The notes under the pieces were generated by a model that was given only the letters and a program-made list of their open reading frames with translations, was not told where the DNA came from and ran no database searches. A DNA stretch of 64,000 nt from UBA11740 sp049273695 (lineage in GTDB: Bacteria; Acidobacteriota; Blastocatellia; Pyrinomonadales; Pyrinomonadaceae): positions 11,272 through 75,271 of the forward strand of contig JBASRE010000057.1 of the NCBI GenBank assembly GCA_049273695.1. Reading direction: 5' to 3'. Below are positions 8,609 to 15,072 of the stretch, piece by piece (within the stretch, counting starts at the first letter, position 1; each line of letters begins with the position of its first letter). The position numbers and the translations under genes are program-made.

Positions 8609-10084
8609 ATGACTAACGTTTGGGAAACTATCATCGGGCTGGAAGTCCACGCCCAACTCAGCACCGAATCGAAAATTTTCTGCGGATGCTCGACCCGCTT
8701 TGGCGATGAGCCGAATGCGAACACGTGTCCGGTGTGCCTCGGTTTGCCGGGTGCGCTGCCGGTTTTGAATCGGCGCGTGATTGAGCTGGGCGCGCGCGCC
8801 GCTCTGGCGCTCGGACTTCAGATTCAGGAACGTTCGATCTTCGCGCGCAAAAATTATTTCTACCCCGATCTCCCGAAGGGCTACCAAATATCGCAATACG
8901 ATCAACCGTTTTCGATGAACGGCACGCTCGAGATTATGACGGCTGAACGTGACGAAGCCGGCCACGCGCGTGACTGGAGGCCGATGACGATAGGCATCAC
9001 TCGGCTGCATCTTGAAGAAGATGCGGGGAAGAACGTGCACGAAGGATTACCGGACGTCGATCGCTATTCCTACATCGATCTGAATCGCGCGGGCACGCCG
9101 TTGGCTGAAATTGTCACTGAGCCCGATTTCCGTTCGTCCTGGGAGGCCTACGATTACGTGAACCACGTGCGGCGCGCGCTGCAATGGGTCGGTGCGTCCG
9201 AAGCGGACATGGAGAAGGGAAATCTGCGCTGCGAAGCGAACGTCTCAATTCGTCGTAAAGGCGACAAGACGTTCGGCACGAAGGTCGAGTTGAAAAACCT
9301 TAACTCGGTTCGTTTCATGCAAAGGGCGATCGAGTTCGAGGTTGAGCGGCACATCAAGACGATTGAATCCGGCGGACAGCTTAATCAGGAAACGCGTCTA
9401 TGGGACGAACGCGCGAACGAAACGCGCCCGATGCGTTCCAAGGAAGAAGCGCACGACTATCGCTATTTTCCTGAACCTGATCTGCCGCCGCTGGTTGTCA
9501 GCAGTGAATTGATCGATCGAGTCCAGGCCTCAATGCCCGAATTACCCGGGCCGCGCGCGAAGCGCTTCGGCGAACAGTACGGTCTATCGTTCAGCGACGC
9601 GTCGCAACTGACGAGCGATCGTTCCCTCGCGGATTACTACGAAGCTGCGGTCGAGGCGAGCGGCGGTAATGCGCGCGCCACGACGAACTGGATTCGATCT
9701 GAGTTGCTGCGCGAACTTGAGAATGCGGGATTGGCGGCGGACAAGTCGCCGGTTCCGGCGGTCGAACTCGGCGCGCTCGTCCGCATGATTGACGACGGAA
9801 CGATCAGCGGGAAACAGGGCAAGGATGTTCTGGTTGAGATGTTCCGGAGCGGCAAGCCTGCGTCCGCAATTGTCGAAGATCGCGGACTGGTTCAAGTCAG
9901 CGACACTGGCGAAATCGATAGCATCATTGATCAAGTAATCGCGGCGAATCCAAATCAGGTCGAACAGTTTCGCGGAGGGAAAGAAGGTCTGTTCGGATTC
10001 TTCGTCGGTCAGGTGATGAAGGCTTCAAAAGGAAAAGCAAATCCCAAGATCGTGAACGAGCGCCTGCGCGAAAAATTGAAGTGA
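8609..10084 (+). CDS. gatB: Aspartyl/glutamyl-tRNA(Asn/Gln) amidotransferase subunit B
   Basis: GatB of the GatCAB complex recognises mischarged Asp-tRNA(Asn) or Glu-tRNA(Gln) and activates the acyl group for amidation. The protein has 491 residues, normal for the family. It starts with the family's hallmark (WETIIGLEVHAQL), carries the zinc-site region (FCGCSTRFG and CPVCLGLPGALP), then YFYPDLPKGYQISQYDQP, LEEDAGK and NRAGTPLAEIVTEPD. The GatB/YqeY tail domain fills about residues 340-491. gatA and gatC are not in this window. The start lies in an inverted repeat and has no clear ribosome site. Confidence 0.97.
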   Translation: MTNVWETIIGLEVHAQLSTESKIFCGCSTRFGDEPNANTCPVCLGLPGALPVLNRRVIELGARAALALGLQIQERSIFARKNYFYPDLPKGYQISQYDQPFSMNGTLEIMTAERDEAGHARDWRPMTIGITRLHLEEDAGKNVHEGLPDVDRYSYIDLNRAGTPLAEIVTEPDFRSSWEAYDYVNHVRRALQWVGASEADMEKGNLRCEANVSIRRKGDKTFGTKVELKNLNSVRFMQRAIEFEVERHIKTIESGGQLNQETRLWDERANETRPMRSKEEAHDYRYFPEPDLPPLVVSSELIDRVQASMPELPGPRAKRFGEQYGLSFSDASQLTSDRSLADYYEAAVEASGGNARATTNWIRSELLRELENAGLAADKSPVPAVELGALVRMIDDGTISGKQGKDVLVEMFRSGKPASAIVEDRGLVQVSDTGEIDSIIDQVIAANPNQVEQFRGGKEGLFGFFVGQVMKASKGKANPKIVNERLREKLK

Positions 10085-10087
10085 TTT

Positions 10088-10189
10088 GGAGTGCGGTGGC
10101 AGAGCGAAGCGGCGACACCGCTTTGGATGATTGCTGCCGCAATTCCTAATCCAAAGCGCCGTCGTCGCTTCGCTCTGCCGGCGCACTCC
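10088..10189. repeat. GGAGTGCG-type palindromic element, copy 1
   Basis: The left arm begins GGAGTGCGGTGGCAGAGCGA and the right arm ends with its near complement, TCGCTCTGCCGGCGCACTCC. Inside each arm is a GCTTTGGA/TCCAAAGC block. Related copies are at 21782-21925 and 63843 to the window end, with a 54-bp mini version inside a gene at 38122-38175. Confidence 0.85.
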
Positions 10190-10192
10190 ATA

Positions 10193-10912
10193 ATGGATCT
10201 CACCAACAAAACAGCCATCATCACCGGCGGCACCAAGGGAATTGGCCGCGGCATCGCTGAAGCATTGATTCGCGAAGGCGTCTCAGTCTGCATCAGCGCG
10301 CGCCATCCAAACGAACTTACCGAAGCCGTCGACGAGCTGAATCAGCTTAACGGAGGTCGCGCGGTCGGATTCGTCTGCGATGTTCGCGATTACCGTCAGG
10401 TGCGAGGGCTGGTCGCGCATGCCATTAAAGAACTCGGCGGGCTCGACATTCTCATCAACAACGCCGGCATCGGCATTTTCAAAACAGTCGAGGAAACCTC
10501 GCCGGAAGATTTCCGCGCGGTGATGGAGACAAATGTCTTCGGCGTCTTCTACTGCTGCCGCGAAGCAATTCCCGCGATGAAGCAGCGCGGCGGTGGCTAC
10601 ATCATCAACATCTCTTCGCTGGCGGGCGTGAACGCGCATCCACGCATGGCTGCTTACAACGCTTCGAAGTTCGGTTTGAATGGGTTCAGCGAAGCGTTGA
10701 TGCAGGAAGTGCGTCACGACAACATCAAAGTCAGCTACGTCATGCCCGGCTCCGTTAACACGGAATTCGGCGGCGACTCGCCCAGTGACGAAAAGAGTTG
10801 GCAATTGACACCGTTCGACATCGCGCGTGTCGTCCTCGATCTGCTTGCACACGACGATCACTCGCTCGTGAGCCGCGTCGAAATCCGACCGAGCAAGCCA
10901 CCGAAGAAGTAG
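10193..10912 (+). CDS. Short-chain dehydrogenase/reductase (SDR)
   Basis: The classical SDR fold of 239 residues starts at the ATG at 10193. An upstream in-frame start at 10091 would translate the palindromic repeat and is unlikely. The cofactor motif is TGGTKGIGRG near the N-terminus, NNAGIG follows, and the catalytic Ser-Tyr-Lys set is in NISSLAG and YNASKFG. A basic/Arg-type loop (SARHPNE) after strand two suggests preference for NADP(H), which is inference. The substrate cannot be told from sequence. It follows gatB with the repeat as spacer. Confidence 0.9.
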   Translation: MDLTNKTAIITGGTKGIGRGIAEALIREGVSVCISARHPNELTEAVDELNQLNGGRAVGFVCDVRDYRQVRGLVAHAIKELGGLDILINNAGIGIFKTVEETSPEDFRAVMETNVFGVFYCCREAIPAMKQRGGGYIINISSLAGVNAHPRMAAYNASKFGLNGFSEALMQEVRHDNIKVSYVMPGSVNTEFGGDSPSDEKSWQLTPFDIARVVLDLLAHDDHSLVSRVEIRPSKPPKK

Positions 10913-10985
10913 CGGCAGCAGGTCAGTTTGCATTGATGTCCGGTCTTGAGAGAACCAAAATTCACAACGGAAACCAACCAAAACG

Positions 10986-11609
10986 ATGGAAGCAAGTGAC
11001 GCAGCTGAGCAAATAATCGAAACAAAAGAAAAGGGCGACGACAAGTTTAAGGCGCGTGCCGCCCTGATCATCGGCTTTATGGCTATGCTGCTGGCAATTA
11101 CCAGTCTGGGCGGCGGCAATGTCCTTGAAGACATGATCGCCCACAACATTCACGCCAGCGACACCTGGGCTTTTTATCAAGCGAAGACGATTCGGCAGAC
11201 GACGGTGCGTACTTCGGCCGATGAGCTCGAAGCCGAATTAAAAATGAATCCGAATATGCCTGCCGACGCACGCCGATTTCTCGAGTCTAAGATCGATGAC
11301 TATCGCAAGACGGCCGAGCGATATGACGACGAGCCGGACAAAAGCGATCCCACGAATCCGTTGAAGGGCGAAGGTCGGAAGCAACTGACGGCGCGGGCGC
11401 GTGACTTCGAAGCACAACGTGAAATCGCCCAGAAGAAAGATCCGAACTTCGATTTTGCCGAGGCTCTGTTCCAGATTGCGATCGTGCTGGCGTCCGTTTC
11501 CATCCTCGCAACCGCGCGTCGCATCCTGCAGCTGGCGATAATCGCGGGTTTCGCGGCAATGCTCCTGATGATTAATGGCTACTTCCTGCTTCTGCCGAAT
11601 CTGCTGTAA
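10986..11609 (+). CDS. DUF4337-family membrane protein
   Basis: The 207-residue protein has the DUF4337 layout: a short charged N-terminus (EASDAAEQIIETKEKGDDKFKA), a first membrane helix (about 27-45), a long soluble helical part with the family's 'HNIHASDTWAFYQAKTIRQT' segment, and two membrane helices at the C-terminus (about 160-205). Function is unknown. It is followed after 5 nt by dtd on the same strand, so the two are probably one transcript. Confidence 0.85.
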   Translation: MEASDAAEQIIETKEKGDDKFKARAALIIGFMAMLLAITSLGGGNVLEDMIAHNIHASDTWAFYQAKTIRQTTVRTSADELEAELKMNPNMPADARRFLESKIDDYRKTAERYDDEPDKSDPTNPLKGEGRKQLTARARDFEAQREIAQKKDPNFDFAEALFQIAIVLASVSILATARRILQLAIIAGFAAMLLMINGYFLLLPNLL

Positions 11610-11614
11610 AACCG

Positions 11615-12064
11615 ATGCGAGCCGTCATCCAGCGCGTCACGCGCGCGAAAGTTACAGTTGATGGCGAGGTGATCGGCGAGATCGGAAAGGGTCTCGTGGT
11701 TCTGCTCGGGATCGCGCGCGACGACACGAAAGTCGAAGCGGCATACCTGGTTGATAAGATCGCGAACCTCCGTATCTTTGACGATGACGACGGCAAGATG
11801 AACTTGGCGGTCAAAGACGTCGGCGGCGCGCTGCTGATAATTTCGCAGTTCACTTTGTACGGAGATGTGCGCCGCGGTTTGCGGCCGTCGTGGATTGAGG
11901 CAGCACCGCCCGAAGTCGCCGAGCCGCTTTACGATTTCTTCGTGCGCCAGGCGCGGTCAACGATTGACGATGTGGCGACAGGAAAGTTTCAGGCTATGAT
12001 GCAGGTAGAATTGGTGAACGACGGGCCAGTGACGATTCTGCTGGATAGCAACAAATTATTCTGA
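11615..12064 (+). CDS. dtd: D-aminoacyl-tRNA deacylase
   Basis: Dtd hydrolyses D-amino acids (and Gly) from tRNA, preventing their use in protein synthesis. The 149 residues match the usual family length. The start MRAVIQRVTRAKVTVDG is characteristic, and both signature motifs are intact: ISQFTLYGD (the SQxxL motif, about residues 77-85) and the C-terminal NDGPVTILLDS (NxGPxT motif, cis-proline). It is a cytosolic homodimer in the known family. It starts 5 nt after the DUF4337 gene. Confidence 0.97.
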   Translation: MRAVIQRVTRAKVTVDGEVIGEIGKGLVVLLGIARDDTKVEAAYLVDKIANLRIFDDDDGKMNLAVKDVGGALLIISQFTLYGDVRRGLRPSWIEAAPPEVAEPLYDFFVRQARSTIDDVATGKFQAMMQVELVNDGPVTILLDSNKLF

Positions 12065-12300
12065 CTTTGCGTTACTTTGCGTCTTTGCGTGAGCTAGGCT
12101 TTACAGAAAAACTGAGTTTTTTTGCTCCCCTCTCCGCAAGCGGAGAGGGGATGGGGGAGAGGTTGGGCGCGCGGAACCCCACCCCTAACCCCTCCCCGTT
12201 TACGGGGAGGGGAAACCGAAGAACTGAAAATTACTTTTTGCGCAAAGGCCAGCCCACGCAAAGACGCAAAGACGCAAAGGCACCCAAAGCTAAGGAGAAC
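12065..12300. repeat. Composite intergenic repeats
   Basis: Outer arms resemble 'tttgcgtctttgcgtg' and 'acgcaaagacgcaaagacgcaaagg'. Inside lie two CT/GA-rich stem-loops, 'cccctctccgcaagcggagagggg' and 'cccctccccgtttacggggagggg'. The second type also occurs at 32723-32746 and, in variant form, at 36047-36115. No gene is present. Confidence 0.8.
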
Positions 12301-12305
12301 AAATT

Positions 12306-12998
12306 GTGAGTAGAGCGAGAGTTATCCCATCCCTCATTGTCTTCCTACTTTTTTCCTTTACCGCTTGCAATCAATCAAAGACAAACACCAACGGCGCGAA
12401 TTCGAACGCGAATGCGGGCGCCGCGTCGAATGTTAAGTCGGCAAAACCCGTCCCCGATGCAGAAGTCGCGGTAATCGAGACTGCCGACTATGGCCGCATC
12501 GTGATCGAGCTCTATCCGAACATCGCGCCACAACACGTCGAACGATTCAAGAGACTTATCAACGAGAAGTTCTACGACGGGACGGCGATTCATCGCATCG
12601 ATGCGGAGCTGGGAATCATTCAGGGTGGCGATCCCCTCACGAAGACAGGCAGCGCGGCGATGTGGGGCACCGGTAATTCGCCTTACCCGAACGTGCCGGC
12701 TGAATTCAGCGACATCCCTTACGAACGTGGGACGCTGGGCGCGGCGCGCACCAGCGACATCAACGGCGCGAATTGCCAGTGGTTCATCACCCTCAAGAGA
12801 CAGCCGGCGTTCGACAAGCAATACACGGTTTTCGGAAAAGTTGTTGACGGGATCAAGAACGCGGAAATCATCATGAGCGCGCCGACTGTGGAAGGAAGTC
12901 CGCGCCCGTCAGACAAGGTTGTGATTACCAGTGTGACCTTGCAACCACGGGTAAATTCTCCGGCGACTCCATCTCCGACACCGACCCCATCCCCGTAG
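12306..12998 (+). CDS. Cyclophilin-type peptidyl-prolyl isomerase, lipoprotein
   Basis: Translation probably starts at GTG 12306 behind AAGGAG. A lipoprotein signal ends in the lipobox FTAC, so the mature protein is probably membrane-anchored outside the cytoplasm. An Asn/Ala-rich linker (about 25-50) leads to a cyclophilin domain (about 57-215): IVIELYPNIAPQHVERFK, FYDGTAIHRI, IQGGDP, and GANCQWFITL. The active-site Arg is seen in HRI; the usual FxxQGGD is IIQGGD. The C-terminus is a Pro/Thr/Ser tail. It likely helps fold exported proteins. Confidence 0.9.
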   Translation: MSRARVIPSLIVFLLFSFTACNQSKTNTNGANSNANAGAASNVKSAKPVPDAEVAVIETADYGRIVIELYPNIAPQHVERFKRLINEKFYDGTAIHRIDAELGIIQGGDPLTKTGSAAMWGTGNSPYPNVPAEFSDIPYERGTLGAARTSDINGANCQWFITLKRQPAFDKQYTVFGKVVDGIKNAEIIMSAPTVEGSPRPSDKVVITSVTLQPRVNSPATPSPTPTPSP

Positions 12999-14000
12999 CT
13001 ACATCTTCGGAAACAAGACCGGCAACGCAGCTTCCGAGGTAAACACGCAGCGCGCATTGTGGCCGCACAGCGGAACCACGACGACCTGGTGCGGCGCGTT
13101 GTATTTTGCTTTCACATAAGCCGCGTACGCCTGACCGCGCGCGAGTCGCGTCGGGCCCTGGGCCATCGCCGGACATGACGAATCGAATCCGGCGAGCGGC
13201 AGAACATCCAATTCACCTAACAAGTAAGTCATCGAGCGCGCAGCCATCTGTTTCTTTAACTGATCGTCGGGGATCTTAGAGGCATAGCCCGTGCGGTTCT
13301 TAAACCCATACGGCCAATTGTCATACGTCGTGCAGTTGCGCCCATCGCCGAATGGCCGCAGCTCGTTGTTCGCTCCACCGGGCCGTTCCGGATCCATGTA
13401 TGAATAGCTCGACGGGTTCGAAACGACATAGGTGATCGGAACGGCTGCGGAATCGTGAATCTGATTTGCCATACCGTAGCGCGTCGCGAACTGACCACCG
13501 GCAGAGTGGCCGGAGATCACGATCGACTTTAAGTTCGGAAAATTCTCTTTGCGCGTCAGCGCCCGCACGATCGCGTCCATGAAGTCATACGACGTGAGTT
13601 GCCCGTTGTTGGTCGCCACGCCGCCCGAGCGCCAGCTGTCTCCGCCGCACGGCCAATTGACTTCATTCGCTGCCAGCGTGTCCTGGCAGCCGCCGTTGTT
13701 CGCCGCGAATCGCGGCGAGATCGCGATCGTATTCTCAAGGGCGTTCGCGAGAAATGTTGCCGCCAGAGTCGTCCGAAAATAATTATCGGCGTCGCGTCCC
13801 GCGCCGTGAACGACGATCAGCGCGCGGGTAATCTTTTCGTTTTTCTTATCCAGCGGATAATTGCTGTAAAGGAGTGAGCGAGACTCTCCGCCCAACTTCA
13901 CCCAACGCGTGCATTCAGGCGTCGCAGTCGTGCAGGGTTGCGCAGCGGCAACAGATGTAAAACCAAGAACGGCAAGAGAAAGAAAGAGGAAGTTCCGCAT
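12999..14000 (-). CDS. Secreted alpha/beta hydrolase
   Basis: The ATG at 14000 (MRNFLFLSLAVLG) gives a clean signal peptide; the in-frame ATG at 14027 would add a charged leader. The mature enzyme has an oxyanion-type segment ALIVVHGAGRDADNYF, the nucleophile elbow SGHSAGG with Ser166, and a likely catalytic His in LCGHNARC near the C-terminus. Several Cys pairs fit an extracytoplasmic location. The overall layout resembles secreted esterases or PHB-depolymerase-like proteins, but the substrate is unknown. It converges on the cyclophilin gene with almost no gap. Confidence 0.82.
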   Translation of the reverse strand: MRNFLFLSLAVLGFTSVAAAQPCTTATPECTRWVKLGGESRSLLYSNYPLDKKNEKITRALIVVHGAGRDADNYFRTTLAATFLANALENTIAISPRFAANNGGCQDTLAANEVNWPCGGDSWRSGGVATNNGQLTSYDFMDAIVRALTRKENFPNLKSIVISGHSAGGQFATRYGMANQIHDSAAVPITYVVSNPSSYSYMDPERPGGANNELRPFGDGRNCTTYDNWPYGFKNRTGYASKIPDDQLKKQMAARSMTYLLGELDVLPLAGFDSSCPAMAQGPTRLARGQAYAAYVKAKYNAPHQVVVVPLCGHNARCVFTSEAALPVLFPKM

Positions 14001-14090
14001 GATGCGCGGGAGAATAAAACACCGCATAAGGTTTGTTCAAGAGGGTGGATGGTTGCTGTCTGGCCGGATGAGCTTTTGCGTGCTCCGTAG

Positions 14091-14203
14091 GTACGCACGC
14101 CTCTGGCGTGCAGCATGCCGGGAGGCATGCGTACCGCTCAAATCAATATCGTCGCGTGGTGCGTACGCCTCTGGCGTGCAGCATGCCCGGAAGCATGCGT
14201 ACC
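14091..14203. repeat. Two tandem GTACGC/GCGTAC palindromes
   Basis: Copies at 14091-14135 and 14159-14203 both read from a 'gtacgcacgcctctggcgtgc'-like left half to 'gcatgcgtacc'. The spacer between them ('aatcaatatcgtcgcg') repeats the sequence after copy two ('aatcagatcatatcgtcgcg'), which is the 3' end of the DUF6335 gene. Other members are at 27698-27739 and 32625-32681. Confidence 0.85.
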
Positions 14204-14205
14204 AA

Positions 14206-14604
14206 TCAGATCATATCGTCGCGGGTCTTTGATTGCTCTTCCAGTTCGTATCGATCGCGATCTCGTTTTTCGATCTTTTCGAGAAAGTCCAGCTCTTCAT
14301 TGTCTTCAAAACTGACGCCGATGGCGCGCGCGTTCTCTTCGACGATCGATTGATCCGGAGTTGGGCTGTCTCCGGCAAAGGTTTCCGAGCCGGCGTTGTT
14401 CACGTCTTCCCAATCAGCGTCCAGATCGCCACCGGTGTCCTCGGGCGATGCCGCGGTGTTGTTGTGCAGCCGTTGCGCCAGCAGGTCCGGATCTTTCGGC
14501 GCGTGCGCAATCTCTTCTTCCATGAATTCTTCGATTTCAGGATCAGGTACAAAGTTTGGATCGTTAGCGAGGTATTCGAATGCTTCCGGTGTTTTCTTCG
14601 GCAT
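14206..14604 (-). CDS. DUF6335-family acidic protein
   Basis: The ATG at 14604 is supported by GGAGAG 6 nt upstream; an earlier in-frame start would translate intergenic sequence. The product has 132 residues and is strongly acidic. The recognisable C-terminal half of DUF6335 is present: GGDLDADWEDV, SPTPDQSIVEENARAIG and EKIEKRDRDRYELE. The family is best known from cyanobacteria and has no assigned function. The 3' end abuts a palindrome pair that seems to have duplicated its last codons. Confidence 0.75.
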   Translation of the reverse strand: MPKKTPEAFEYLANDPNFVPDPEIEEFMEEEIAHAPKDPDLLAQRLHNNTAASPEDTGGDLDADWEDVNNAGSETFAGDSPTPDQSIVEENARAIGVSFEDNEELDFLEKIEKRDRDRYELEEQSKTRDDMI

Positions 14605-15072
14605 GATGAACTCTCCGTTCAATAGAACAGTGGCGAACGATTCTGATCCAGAATCGGTCGGGGATAAAATATTAAGGGGGATTGAAACTGATCGGACTAT
14701 AACAAATGGTTGAACGGGACGGCAACGAGGGCTGAAGAGTCCCTGAAGAAAGATGATTGTCATTCACACCTCGCTTCAGCGAGGTGGTTGGCAGCCAGCC
14801 CTAAGTATTAGTCAGCCGTTTTTCACGGCTTCAATGAAACCGCTAAAGCGGTTCAAGCACCAGGTAGCCGCGCGAGAACACCTCGCTGAAGCGAGGTGTG
14901 AATGGAAAGCGCGTTGCTTGACGATTGCTGATCGCGCTCCTAAAATTGAATTTGAATTACCCGAACAAAATGTTTCGCGCGAGAAGCTTTGACGCTTTTC
15001 TTCGTCTTTGTGCGCGCACATAGCGCACGAATCGTCCGCCACTAGCGGGCGCTCTGCAAACCCTGAGAACCT
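14605..15072. other. Intergenic, holds one palindromic element
   Basis: Between the DUF6335 start and aconitase the only structure seen is the palindromic element at 14761-14904. Promoters for both divergent genes must lie here, but no convincing -35/-10 pair was identified. Confidence 0.5.
14761..14904. repeat. Dispersed palindromic element, copy 2
   Basis: The element runs from CATTCACACCTCGCTTCAGC to its complement ending GGTGTGAATG. The middle has AAACCGCTAAAGCGGTT and a small 'gccgtttttcacggc' hairpin. Ends and architecture match copy 1 at 3295-3413. Confidence 0.85.

Noticed and set aside
10091..10192. N-terminal extension of the SDR
   Set aside because: It would translate a palindromic repeat; the Rossmann fold starts at the ATG at 10193.
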